Below, piece after piece: positions 36,075-44,883 of a stretch of 64,000 bases of DNA. The position numbers and the translations under genes are program-made. The stretch is from Paraburkholderia sp. FT54. Lineage in GTDB: Bacteria > Pseudomonadota > Gammaproteobacteria > Burkholderiales > Burkholderiaceae. Location of the stretch: NCBI RefSeq assembly GCF_031585635.1, contig NZ_CP134196.1, positions 868,001 through 932,000 on the forward strand, given 5' to 3'. Below the pieces are notes generated by a model, which was not told where the DNA came from, searched no databases, and worked only from the letters and a program-made list of their open reading frames with translations. Each line of letters begins with the position of its first letter. Within the stretch, counting starts at the first letter, position 1.

Positions 36075-36119
36075 AACAGAAATAAGTACAACTTTAATCA
36101 ACGATCTCGGGAGCTTGAC

Positions 36120-37376
36120 ATGACTATCCTTCCTCTTTCTCGTCGCCGTGTGGCGATTGCCGCACTTGCCGTCATCGTCGTGGCCGGGCTGGGCACGTTC
36201 GGCGCGATTCGCGTGGACGCGAGCTCGCCCGCCGCGCCGACCATCGTGCCCGAAGTCGATGTGGCCACTGTGGTGCAAAAAACGATCACTGACTGGCAGA
36301 GCTACTCGGGCCGCCTCGAAGCCGTCGAAAAGGTGGACGTGCGTTCGCAGGTGCCGGGCACCATCGTGTCCGTCAACTTCAAGGACGGTGCGCTCGTGAA
36401 GAAAGGCGACACGCTGTTCGTGATCGATCCGCGTCCGTATGCGGCCGAAGTCGATCGCGCCGAAGCGCAACTCGCCGCCGCGCAGGCGCGTACGGGTTAC
36501 ACGCAAAGCGATTGGGAGCGCGCGCAGCGCCTGATCGCGGACAACGCGATCGCCAAGCGTGACTACGACGAGAAGCAGAACGCCGCACGCGAAGCGAGCG
36601 CCAACCTGAAGGCCGCGCAGGCCGCCGTCGAAACTGCCCGCATCAATCTCGGCTATACGAAGATTGTCGCGCCGGTTTCGGGCCGCGTGTCGCGCGCCGA
36701 AATCACGGTGGGCAACGTCATCTCGGCGGGCGCGACTGCTGCGCCGCTCACCACGCTGGTATCGGTGTCGCCGATCTACGCATCGTTCGACGCGGACGAA
36801 CAAACCTACCTGCAATACCTGAGCCGCGCCAAAGACGGCAGCAAAGTGCCGGTGGAACTCGGCCTCGCGGACGAAAGCGGCTATTCGCGCAGCGGCGTGA
36901 TCGAGTCGGTGGACAACCGGCTCGACACGTCGTCGGGCACGATCCGCGTGCGCGCGCGCTTCGATAACCAGGACGGGGCGCTGATTCCCGGCTTGTATGC
37001 GCGGGTGAAAGTCGGCGGCAGCGAACCGCATCCGGCGCTGTTGATTGACGACGCCGCGGTAGGCACCGACCAGGACAAGAAATTCGTGCTGGTGGTCGAT
37101 CAGGGCAATCACGTCGTGTATCGCTCGATCGACGTGGGCGGCATGCAGGGCAATCTGCGCGTGGTGAAGGGCGGCTTGAAAGCGACCGACCGGATCGTCG
37201 TGAACGGGATCCAGCGCGTGCGTCCGGGTGACGCGGTGCGTGCGCATATGGTGCCGATGACCACCGATGACGATCCGAACAGCGCGCCGCTCGCGCAGAA
37301 GCAGACGCCAACGCAACCGCAGGCGCAATCGCAGGCGCAAACGCAAACGCGCGCGAAAGCGGACAAGAATTCGTGA
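36120..37376 (+). CDS. bpeE: RND efflux periplasmic adaptor (BpeE/CeoA-like)
   Basis: 418 residues. An N-terminal hydrophobic segment (about 12-35) is followed by the membrane fusion protein domains: lipoyl half EAVEKVDVRSQVPGTIVSVN, an alpha-hairpin (about 100-165), the second lipoyl half YTKIVAPVSGRVSRAEITVG and beta-barrel segments with DNRLDTSSGTIRVRA. The C-terminal 40 residues are low-complexity and Gln-rich (repeats of QAQ/QTQ). It bridges the inner membrane pump and the outer membrane channel. Gene order and spacing (45 bp after llpE, 56 bp before the pump gene) place it in the multidrug efflux operon. Confidence 0.92.
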   Translation: MTILPLSRRRVAIAALAVIVVAGLGTFGAIRVDASSPAAPTIVPEVDVATVVQKTITDWQSYSGRLEAVEKVDVRSQVPGTIVSVNFKDGALVKKGDTLFVIDPRPYAAEVDRAEAQLAAAQARTGYTQSDWERAQRLIADNAIAKRDYDEKQNAAREASANLKAAQAAVETARINLGYTKIVAPVSGRVSRAEITVGNVISAGATAAPLTTLVSVSPIYASFDADEQTYLQYLSRAKDGSKVPVELGLADESGYSRSGVIESVDNRLDTSSGTIRVRARFDNQDGALIPGLYARVKVGGSEPHPALLIDDAAVGTDQDKKFVLVVDQGNHVVYRSIDVGGMQGNLRVVKGGLKATDRIVVNGIQRVRPGDAVRAHMVPMTTDDDPNSAPLAQKQTPTQPQAQSQAQTQTRAKADKNS

Positions 37377-37432
37377 GCCTTGCGCGCCGCGGCCTGACGG
37401 CGCGGCGCATGCTCCAACGTTGAGAGCTTCCC

Positions 37433-40400
37433 ATGAACATATCCAAATTCTTCATCGATCGGCCGATCTTTGCCGGCGTGCTGTCGGTACTGATCCTGCT
37501 GGCGGGCATTATTTCGCTCTTCAAGCTGCCGATCTCGGAGTATCCGGAAGTCGTACCGCCTTCGGTGGTGGTGCACGCGCAGTATCCCGGTGCGAATCCG
37601 AAGGTGATCGCCGAAGCGGTCGCTTCGCCGCTCGAAGAGCAGATCAACGGCGTCGAGAACATGCTGTACATGCAGTCGCAAGCGAATAGCGACGGCAATC
37701 TCACGCTCACGGTGACCTTCAAGCTCGGCACCAATCCGGACCTCGCGACGCAACTCGTGCAGAACCGCGTCAACCAGGCGCTGCCGCGTCTGCCGGAAGA
37801 CGTGCAGCGCCTCGGCGTCACGACGATCAAAAGCTCGCCCACGCTGACCATGGTGGTGCATTTGATCTCGCCGAACAATCGCTACGACATGACGTATCTG
37901 CGCAATTACGCGCTCCTGAACGTCAAGGACCGGCTAGCGCGGATTCAGGGCGTCGGCGAAGTGCAGTTGTGGGGTTCGGGCGACTACGCGATGCGCGTGT
38001 GGCTCGATCCGCAGAAAGTGTCGCAACGCGGCTTGACGGCGACCGAAGTGGTCAACGCGATCCGTGAGCAGAACATTCAGGTGGCAGCCGGTGTGATCGG
38101 CGCATCGCCTTCGGTGCCGGGCACGCAATTGCAGTTGTCGGTGAATGCGCGTGGCCGTCTGAGGACCGAGGGCGAATTCGGCGACATCATCGTCAAGACC
38201 ACGCCGGACGGTGGCGTGACCTACCTGAAAGATATCGCGCGGATCGAACTCGCGGCCTCGGAATACGGCCTGCGTTCGCTGCTCGACAACAAGCCGGCGG
38301 TGGCACTCGCCATCAACCAGGCGCCGGGTGCGAACTCGCTGGCGATTTCCGATCAGGTGCGCTCCGCGATGAAGGAACTCGCGGAAGACATGCCGGCGGG
38401 TGTCGAATACAAGATCGTCTACGACCCGACGCAGTTCGTGCGTTCGAGTATCGAGGCGGTCGTGCATACGCTGCTCGAAGCGATTGCGCTGGTGGTGCTC
38501 GTCGTGATCGTGTTCCTGCAAACGTGGCGCGCGTCGATTATTCCGTTGATCGCGGTGCCGGTGTCGATTGTCGGGACGTTCTCGCTGCTGCTCGCGTTTG
38601 GCTTCTCGATCAACGCGTTGTCGTTGTTCGGCATGGTGCTCGCCATCGGGATCGTGGTGGACGATGCGATCGTGGTGGTGGAGAACGTCGAGCGGAACAT
38701 CGAAAACGGGCTCAGTGCGCGCGACGCGACCTATAAGGCGATGCAGGAAGTGAGCGGGCCGATTATCGCTATCGCGTTGACACTCGTCGCCGTGTTCGTG
38801 CCGCTCGCGTTCATGACCGGTTTGACGGGGCAGTTCTACAAGCAGTTTGCAATGACCATCGCGATCTCGACGGTGATCTCGGCGTTCAACTCGCTGACCT
38901 TGTCGCCGGCGCTGTCCGCGATGCTGTTGCGCAGCCATGGCGCGAAAGAAGACTTCCTGACGCGTGTGATGAATCGCCTGCTGGGTGGGTTCTTCAAGCG
39001 CTTCAACAAGGTCTTTCATCGCGGTTCGACGGAATATGGCCGTGGCGTGACCGGCGTGCTGCGCCGTAAAGGCGCGATGCTGGCGGTGTACGCGATCCTG
39101 CTGGGCGCGACCGTGCTGATCTCGCGTGTAGTGCCGGGCGGCTTCGTGCCGGCGCAGGACAAGGAGTACCTGATTGCCTTCGCGCAGTTGCCGAACGGTG
39201 CGTCGCTGGATCGCACGGAGAAAGTGATTCGTGACATGAGCTCGATCGCGCTGAAGCAGCCGGGCGTGGAGAGCGCGGTGGCGTTCCCGGGTTTGTCGGT
39301 GAACGGTTTCACGAATAGCTCCAGCGCGGGCATCGTGTTCGTTACGCTCAAGCCCTTCAAGGATCGCGGCAACAAGAAGCTCTCGGCCGGTGCGATTGCC
39401 GGTGCGCTGAACCAGCAATACGGTGCGATCAAGGATTCGTTCGTCGCGGTGTTCCCGCCGCCACCCGTGCTCGGTCTCGGCACGCTCGGCGGCTTCAAGA
39501 TGCAGTTGGAGGATCACGGCGCGCTCGGTTACGCGGAGTTGAATAAGGCCGCGGAGGCGTTCGTGAAGAAGGCCGCGCAAACGCCTGAACTCGGCCCGAC
39601 TTTCTCGAGCTATCAGATCAACGTGCCGCAACTGAATGTGGATCTCGATCGTGTGAAGGCCAAGCAACTCGGCGTGCCGGTCACGGACGTGTTCAACACG
39701 ATGCAGATCTATCTCGGCTCACTGTATGTGAACGACTTCAACCGCTTCGGCCGCGTGTATCAAGTGCGGGTGCAGGCGGACGCGCCGTTCCGTCAACGCG
39801 CCGACGACATCCTGCAACTGAAGACGCGCAACGCCGCGGGCGACATGGTGCCGCTGTCGTCGCTGGTGACGGTGACGCCGACCTTCGGTCCGGAAATGGT
39901 GGTGCGTTACAACGGCTATACGGCTGCCGACATCAACGGTGGGCCGGCGCCGGGCTTCTCGTCGGGACAGGCGCAAGCCGCGGCCGAACGCGTGGCGGCG
40001 GAAGTCTTGCCGCATGGTGTGAAGCTCGAGTGGACCGACCTGACGTATCAGCAGATTCTGGCCGGCAATGCAGGCTTGTGGGTGTTCCCGATCAGCGTGC
40101 TGCTGGTGTTCCTCGTGCTCGCCGCACTGTATGAAAGTCTGACGCTGCCGCTCGCGGTGATCCTGATTGTGCCGATGAGCGTGTTGTCCGCACTGACCGG
40201 CGTGTGGCTCACGGGTGGCGACAACAACATCTTCACGCAGATCGGTTTGATGGTGCTGGTGGGCTTGTCGGCGAAGAACGCGATTCTGATCGTCGAGTTC
40301 GCTCGCGAACTGGAGCATGACGGGCATACGCCGCTGTCGGCGGCGATCGAGGCGAGCCGCTTGCGTCTGCGGCCGATTCTGATGACGTCGATCGCATTCA

Positions 40401-40618
40401 TCATGGGCGTGGTGCCGCTGGTGCTGTCGAGCGGAGCCGGTTCGGAGATGCGTCATGCAATGGGTATCGCGGTGTTCTTCGGCATGCTCGGCGTCACGCT
40501 GTTCGGTCTGATGCTGACCCCTGTGTTCTATGTGGTGCTGCGTACGCTGGCGGGTGGCACGATTCACGTCGCGCAGAAAGATTCGCCGCACTATGGCGCG
40601 CCGGTGACGGACGCTTGA
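37433..40618 (+). CDS. bpeF: RND multidrug efflux pump, HAE1 family (BpeF/CeoB-like)
   Basis: 1061 residues with the 12-helix RND layout and two large periplasmic loops. The start MNISKFFIDRPIFAGVLSVL is typical. Proton relay residues are visible: Asp410 and Asp411 in helix 4 (GIVVDDAIVVVENVERN) and Lys948 in helix 10 (GLSAKNAILIVEFA). It pumps drugs (chloramphenicol, trimethoprim, fluoroquinolones and salicylate for the Burkholderia homologues) from periplasm and inner membrane into the outer membrane channel, driven by protons. The outer membrane channel gene starts 13 bp downstream, after GGAG. No frameshift or unusual feature is seen. Confidence 0.95.
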   Translation: MNISKFFIDRPIFAGVLSVLILLAGIISLFKLPISEYPEVVPPSVVVHAQYPGANPKVIAEAVASPLEEQINGVENMLYMQSQANSDGNLTLTVTFKLGTNPDLATQLVQNRVNQALPRLPEDVQRLGVTTIKSSPTLTMVVHLISPNNRYDMTYLRNYALLNVKDRLARIQGVGEVQLWGSGDYAMRVWLDPQKVSQRGLTATEVVNAIREQNIQVAAGVIGASPSVPGTQLQLSVNARGRLRTEGEFGDIIVKTTPDGGVTYLKDIARIELAASEYGLRSLLDNKPAVALAINQAPGANSLAISDQVRSAMKELAEDMPAGVEYKIVYDPTQFVRSSIEAVVHTLLEAIALVVLVVIVFLQTWRASIIPLIAVPVSIVGTFSLLLAFGFSINALSLFGMVLAIGIVVDDAIVVVENVERNIENGLSARDATYKAMQEVSGPIIAIALTLVAVFVPLAFMTGLTGQFYKQFAMTIAISTVISAFNSLTLSPALSAMLLRSHGAKEDFLTRVMNRLLGGFFKRFNKVFHRGSTEYGRGVTGVLRRKGAMLAVYAILLGATVLISRVVPGGFVPAQDKEYLIAFAQLPNGASLDRTEKVIRDMSSIALKQPGVESAVAFPGLSVNGFTNSSSAGIVFVTLKPFKDRGNKKLSAGAIAGALNQQYGAIKDSFVAVFPPPPVLGLGTLGGFKMQLEDHGALGYAELNKAAEAFVKKAAQTPELGPTFSSYQINVPQLNVDLDRVKAKQLGVPVTDVFNTMQIYLGSLYVNDFNRFGRVYQVRVQADAPFRQRADDILQLKTRNAAGDMVPLSSLVTVTPTFGPEMVVRYNGYTAADINGGPAPGFSSGQAQAAAERVAAEVLPHGVKLEWTDLTYQQILAGNAGLWVFPISVLLVFLVLAALYESLTLPLAVILIVPMSVLSALTGVWLTGGDNNIFTQIGLMVLVGLSAKNAILIVEFARELEHDGHTPLSAAIEASRLRLRPILMTSIAFIMGVVPLVLSSGAGSEMRHAMGIAVFFGMLGVTLFGLMLTPVFYVVLRTLAGGTIHVAQKDSPHYGAPVTDA

Positions 40619-40631
40619 GGAGAAAACAATA

Positions 40632-42203
40632 ATGAAACGCTTTGAATCTTTGAGCGGGTGGGGCCGGGCGGCTGCCAGCGGTTTGCTGGTCGCGTTGCTC
40701 GCCGCCTGCTCCGTGGAGCCTACGTATAAGCGCCCTGAAGTGGATGCGCCGGCTGCGTTCAAGGAAACGCCCACGGCGTCGGCTACATCGGCTACATCGG
40801 CGCCGGACAGCGGCGCGTGGAAGCAGGCGCAGCCCGCCGACGACGCGCATCGCGGCGAATGGTGGACGATTTTCGGCGATGCGCAGCTCAACGCGCTGGA
40901 GGAGCAGGCGGCTGCGGCCAATCAGGACCTGAAGGCGGCCGCGGCGCGCGTGCAGCAAGCGCGTGCGGTGACGCAGGCAGCGAAGTCGGACTGGTTCCCG
41001 AAGCTGGACGCGGGCTTCGGCCCCACGCGCCAGCGTGCTTCGGCGGCGTCGCAATTTCAGCCGGATAGCGCGGGTGGCACCACCGGCACGATCTGGCGCG
41101 CGCAAACCACCGTGTCGTACGAAGCGGATCTGTTCGGGCGGGTTGGTTCGAACGTCAACGCGTCGCGGGCGGACGAGCAGCAAAGCGAAGCGTTGTTCCG
41201 TTCGGTGCAGTTGTCCTTGCAGGCGGACGTCGCGCAGAACTACTTCCAGTTGCGCGAGCTCGATACGGATCAGGACCTGTACCGTCGTACCGTCGCATTG
41301 CGCGAGGACACGCTGAAGCTGGTCGAGCGGCGTTTCAAGGAAGGCGATATCGGCGAACTGGATGTATCGCAGGCTCGCAACGAACTCGCGAGCGCGCGTG
41401 CCGACGCGGTGGGCGTGGCGCGTCAGCGCGCGGCGTCGGAACATAGCCTGGCGATTCTGCTTGGCAAACCGCCGGCGGATTTCTCGTTCGCGGAAGCGCC
41501 GCTCGCGCCGGTGACGGTGCGTGTGCCGCCGGGTCTGCCTTCGGCGTTGCTTGAACGCCGGCCGGATATTTCGGCGGCGGAGCGGGCGATGCAGGCGGCG
41601 AATGCGCGTGTCGGCCTCGCGAAGTCGGCCTTCTTCCCGAAGCTCGATATCACCGGCGCGGCTGGCTTCGAATCGGCGACACTCGGCGATCTGTTCAAGT
41701 GGTCGAGCCGTGCGTTCATTCTCGGACCGTTTGCCGGCACGGCGTTGACGCTGCCTTTGTTCGACGGTGGCCGCCGCAAGGCGAACCTCGCGCAAGCCCG
41801 TTCGAAATATGACGAGGACGTGGCGCAGTATCGTCAGCAGGTGCTGGTGGCGTTCCGTGAGGTGGAAGACAACCTCGCCGATTTGCGTTTGCTCGACGAT
41901 CAGATGCGCGAGCAGAACGATGCGGTCCAGGCATCGCAACGGGCGGCGCATCTGTCGCGCACGCAGTACACGGAGGGCGCTGTCAGCTATCTGGATGTGA
42001 TCGACGGCGAGCGGCAGGTGCTGACTTCGCAACTGCAGGCGAGCCATCTGTCCGGTACGCAAGCGGTGGCGACGGTTAATCTGATTCGCGCGTTGGGCGG
42101 TGGTTGGGGCGATCTGAAGGCGTCGGATACGGCGGTGGGGGCGGTTGCGCCGGGGTCGGGTCCGGTGGTTGCCGCGTCCGTGCAGCAGGTGGCGAAGCGG
42201 TAA
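40632..42203 (+). CDS. oprC: Outer membrane efflux lipoprotein (OprC/OpcM-like)
   Basis: 523 residues of the TolC/NodT family. The signal ends in a lipobox (LLAAC, Cys near residue 25), followed by SVEPTYKRPEVDAP, standard for NodT-type lipoproteins. Two repeated helical/beta halves are present: EEQAAAANQDLKAAAARVQQ then SYEADLFGRVGSNVNASRAD, and ERRPDISAAERAMQAANARVG then TQYTEGAVSYLDVIDGERQVL (each quoted in parts of the repeat). The Ala/Thr-rich stretch after the lipobox may be a spacer. It forms the outer membrane exit duct of the pump. A strong hairpin terminator lies 27 bp after the stop, ending the operon. Confidence 0.92.
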   Translation: MKRFESLSGWGRAAASGLLVALLAACSVEPTYKRPEVDAPAAFKETPTASATSATSAPDSGAWKQAQPADDAHRGEWWTIFGDAQLNALEEQAAAANQDLKAAAARVQQARAVTQAAKSDWFPKLDAGFGPTRQRASAASQFQPDSAGGTTGTIWRAQTTVSYEADLFGRVGSNVNASRADEQQSEALFRSVQLSLQADVAQNYFQLRELDTDQDLYRRTVALREDTLKLVERRFKEGDIGELDVSQARNELASARADAVGVARQRAASEHSLAILLGKPPADFSFAEAPLAPVTVRVPPGLPSALLERRPDISAAERAMQAANARVGLAKSAFFPKLDITGAAGFESATLGDLFKWSSRAFILGPFAGTALTLPLFDGGRRKANLAQARSKYDEDVAQYRQQVLVAFREVEDNLADLRLLDDQMREQNDAVQASQRAAHLSRTQYTEGAVSYLDVIDGERQVLTSQLQASHLSGTQAVATVNLIRALGGGWGDLKASDTAVGAVAPGSGPVVAASVQQVAKR

Positions 42204-42230
42204 GTTTTCGAACAAGGGGCAGCGGTAGAT

Positions 42231-42264
42231 GCCGGGTCGCGCGCAAGCGTGGCCCGGCGTTTTT
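42231..42264 (+). terminator. Intrinsic terminator of the efflux operon
   Basis: GCCGGGTCGCGC (42231-42242) pairs with GCGTGGCCCGGC (42247-42258) with two G.T wobbles around a GCAA tetraloop, followed by GTTTTTT. It lies 27 bp after the oprC stop codon. Confidence 0.9.
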
Positions 42265-42363
42265 TGCCCAAATCATTTTTCCCGCTTTCCTTCCGAAAAT
42301 CCCTTCGTAGACCGCCGTTTTGCCGCCCACTATGATGAGTCGCACCTCATCTGGAGAGAGGCG

Positions 42364-42480
42364 ATGACCTGTCCGACCTTCCGCTGTCCACGCTGATTCA
42401 GTTGTGCGTCCTGTCGCTGCCACGCGCGGTTTAACCCGCGCGTTGCGGACTTCCGTTGCCCGATCTGTCCGGCAAGTCTG
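42364..42480 (+). pseudogene. UGA-interrupted small zinc-ribbon reading frame
   Basis: An ATG at 42364 preceded by GGAGAG opens a frame reading MTCPTFRCPR, a TGA at codon 11 (42394-42396), then FSCASCRCHARF, NPRVADFRCPICPASL. Two complete CxxC knuckles (CASC and CPIC) about 17 residues apart are the hallmark of a short zinc ribbon. The TGA stands where a Cys (TGC/TGT) would complete a CPRC pair. After CPICPASL the frame continues without family character into the next gene. Most likely this is a small gene broken by a point mutation; recoding of TGA as selenocysteine is a formal alternative. About 375 bp between oprC and the binding-protein gene contain only this and the terminator. Confidence 0.35.
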
Positions 42481-42578
42481 ATTGTGCCTCGAAGGAAGTG
42501 CCTTCGTAGACGCTTCAGCGCATGCCGCTGGATCGGTTCGCCTCGAATCAAATCACGCCCGAAACTCACGAGTTCACC

Positions 42579-43418
42579 ATGCGCATTTTTCTATCCTCCG
42601 TGCAGCGCCTTTTCCACACACCAACAGTTTCGCTCATCAGCGCGTTCGGTCTCGCGTTCGCGTTGCAGGCCGCGCCCGCATCGGCAGCCGACTCGCCCAC
42701 GCTGAAAATCGGCACCGCGACCAGTCCGCAAATCGAAGCGCTCAAAATCGCCGCGCGCGAAGCAAAAGAGCAGGGCCTCGACGTGAAGATCATCGAGTTC
42801 ACCGACTGGAACACGCCGAATGCGGCGCTCGCCAACAAGGACATCGACGTCAACTACTTCCAGCACATTCCGTTTCTCGAGAATGCGAAGAAGCAAGGCG
42901 GTTATAACTTCGTCGCGATCGCGCCGGGCACGATCATGAAGATCGGCCTGTATTCGAAGAAGATCAAACGCTTCGACGAACTGAAAGACGGCGCCACGGT
43001 GGCGATCGCCAACGATCCGGTCAACGGCGGCCGCGGCCTGTTATTGCTGCAACGCGCCGGTCTCATCAAGCTCAAGCCGGGCATCGACTATCGCGCGACG
43101 ACACTCGACATCATCGACAACCCGAAGCATCTGAAGATCGTAAAGCTCGAGGCCTCGCAACTGGCGCGTTCGCTCGACGACGTCGATCTGGCACAGGGCT
43201 ACCCGAGTTTCATCAAGCTCGCCGGCACCACCGATCCGAATAGCGCGCTGCTGTTCGACGGCCTGGAAAACAAGAACTACGCGATTCAATGGGTCGTACG
43301 TCCGGAAAGCGCGAACGATTCGCGTATCCGCAAGTTCATCGCAATCTATCAGCATTCACCGGCCGTGCGCGCCGCGCTCGATAAAGCCTTCGGCAATCTC
43401 TACGCCGTCGCCTGGTAG
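42579..43418 (+). CDS. MetQ/NlpA-family periplasmic binding protein (organosulfur or methionine uptake)
   Basis: 279 residues from the ATG at 42579 (MRIFLSSVQRLF); an in-frame upstream start adds 19 codons without family support. A signal peptide of about 37 residues ends ASAADS and has no lipobox Cys, so unlike E. coli MetQ it is probably soluble. The NlpA core is clear: IGTATSPQIEALKIAAREAK, KIIEFTDWNTPNAALANKDI and DVNYFQHIPFLENAKKQGGY (adjoining parts). It precedes a flavin monooxygenase, a MetN-like ATPase and a MetI-like permease. That mix argues for uptake of a sulfur compound other than methionine, such as an alkyl sulfonate or sulfone, though methionine cannot be excluded. Confidence 0.82.
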   Translation: MRIFLSSVQRLFHTPTVSLISAFGLAFALQAAPASAADSPTLKIGTATSPQIEALKIAAREAKEQGLDVKIIEFTDWNTPNAALANKDIDVNYFQHIPFLENAKKQGGYNFVAIAPGTIMKIGLYSKKIKRFDELKDGATVAIANDPVNGGRGLLLLQRAGLIKLKPGIDYRATTLDIIDNPKHLKIVKLEASQLARSLDDVDLAQGYPSFIKLAGTTDPNSALLFDGLENKNYAIQWVVRPESANDSRIRKFIAIYQHSPAVRAALDKAFGNLYAVAW

Positions 43419-43461
43419 CCCGCGCGGTCAGCTGAAACCGGAAAGCCAAAGGAGTTGCACG

Positions 43462-44868
43462 ATGGCGAAGAAAAAAATCCTGCTGAACGCGTTCAACATG
43501 AATGCGGTTGGCCATATCAATCACGGCTTGTGGACGCATCCGCGCGACCGTTCGGCGCATTACACCGACCTCGATTACTGGACGAGCCTTGCGCAAACGC
43601 TGGAGCGCGGCAAGTTCGACGGCATCTTTCTCGCGGACATCGTCGGCGTGTACGACGTTTATCAGGGCGGCCCGCAGACGTCCTTGCGCGAGTCGGTGCA
43701 GATTCCGATCAACGATCCGTCGCTGATCGTGCCCGCGATGGCGCACGTGACCGGACATATCGGCTTCGGCGTCACGTCGAATCTGACTTACGAGCCGCCG
43801 TATCTGTTCGCGCGGCGCATGTCGACGCTCGATCATCTGACCAAAGGCCGCGTGGGCTGGAACATCGTGACCGGTTATCTGGACAGCGCGGCGCGCGGCA
43901 TGGGGCTCGCGCAGCAGATCAGCCACGACGACCGCTACGACCGCGCGGACGATTACATGGACGTGGTCTACAAGTTGTGGGAACAGAGCTGGGAGGACGA
44001 CGCGGTGGTGCGTGACCGTGCGGCGCGCATCTTCTCGCATCCCGACAAGGTGCACCGCGTGAAGCACGACGGTCCCTACTATTCGATCGATGCCATTCAT
44101 CTCAGCGAGCCCTCGCCGCAACGCACGCCCGTGTTGTACCAGGCGGGCTCGTCGAGCCGTGGCGTCGATTTCGCGGCGCGTCACGCGGAATGCGTGTTCG
44201 TCGGTGGCCAGAACAAGCAGCTGACGCGCTCGATCGTCGACGACATCCGCGCGCGCGCGGTGAGCTTCGGCCGTGCGCCGGAGGACATCAAGATCTTCGC
44301 GGGCATCACCGTAATAGTCGGCGAAACAGAACGGGCAGCGCAGGAAAAATTCGAGGAATACCGCCGTTATGCGAGCGCCGAAGGCGGCATCGCGCATTTC
44401 TCCAGCTCGACCGGCATCGACTTTTCGCAGTACGAGTTGGACGAACCGATCTCCTATGTGAAGACCGAGTCGATGCAATCGGCCGTCGAAGCGATTTCGA
44501 AGAAGAGTGTGAGCGGCGTGTGGACCAAACGCAAAGTACTCGAACAGATGACGCTTGGCGGCCGCGCAAAACCGGTGGTCGGCTCGCCGCAGCAGATCGC
44601 GGACGAACTGGTGTCCTGGATCGAGGAAGCGGGCGTCGACGGCTTCAATCTGACGCGCACGGTGATGCCGGAATCGTTCGAAGACTTTGTGAACCTGGTG
44701 GTGCCGGAATTGCAGAATCGCGGCGTCTACAAGGAGGATTACGATCCCGCGCCGACGCTGCGCGAGAAACTGTTCGGCGGTGGGCGTGCCCGTCTGCCCG
44801 ACGCGCATGCCGGCGCACAGCATCGCCGCTGGGCGCGAGCCGCCGCGGCGGTCACCGTGGAAGCGTGA
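43462..44868 (+). CDS. FMNH2-dependent monooxygenase, NtaA/SnaA/DszA family
   Basis: 468 residues of the bacterial luciferase-like (LLM) fold, in the NtaA/SnaA/SoxA (DszA) subgroup recognised by MAKKKILLNAFNMNAVGHIN, QGGPQTSLRESVQIPINDP, GRVGWNIVTGYLDSAARGMG, and YQAGSSSRGVDFAARHAE (each short segment quoted separately). These enzymes use reduced FMN from a separate reductase to oxidise and cleave C-S or C-N bonds. No flavin reductase gene is in this cluster. It lies 43 bp after the binding-protein gene and 15 bp before the ATPase gene, so it is embedded in the transport operon. The C-terminal 30 residues (Ala/Arg-rich) extend beyond the core. Confidence 0.88.
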   Translation: MAKKKILLNAFNMNAVGHINHGLWTHPRDRSAHYTDLDYWTSLAQTLERGKFDGIFLADIVGVYDVYQGGPQTSLRESVQIPINDPSLIVPAMAHVTGHIGFGVTSNLTYEPPYLFARRMSTLDHLTKGRVGWNIVTGYLDSAARGMGLAQQISHDDRYDRADDYMDVVYKLWEQSWEDDAVVRDRAARIFSHPDKVHRVKHDGPYYSIDAIHLSEPSPQRTPVLYQAGSSSRGVDFAARHAECVFVGGQNKQLTRSIVDDIRARAVSFGRAPEDIKIFAGITVIVGETERAAQEKFEEYRRYASAEGGIAHFSSSTGIDFSQYELDEPISYVKTESMQSAVEAISKKSVSGVWTKRKVLEQMTLGGRAKPVVGSPQQIADELVSWIEEAGVDGFNLTRTVMPESFEDFVNLVVPELQNRGVYKEDYDPAPTLREKLFGGGRARLPDAHAGAQHRRWARAAAAVTVEA

Positions 44869-44883
44869 GAGAGGAGCGAAACC

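Noticed and set aside
37934..39667. 577-codon open frame antisense to the RND pump
   Set aside because: Shadow frame with His/Arg-rich composition; the sense pump gene is intact.
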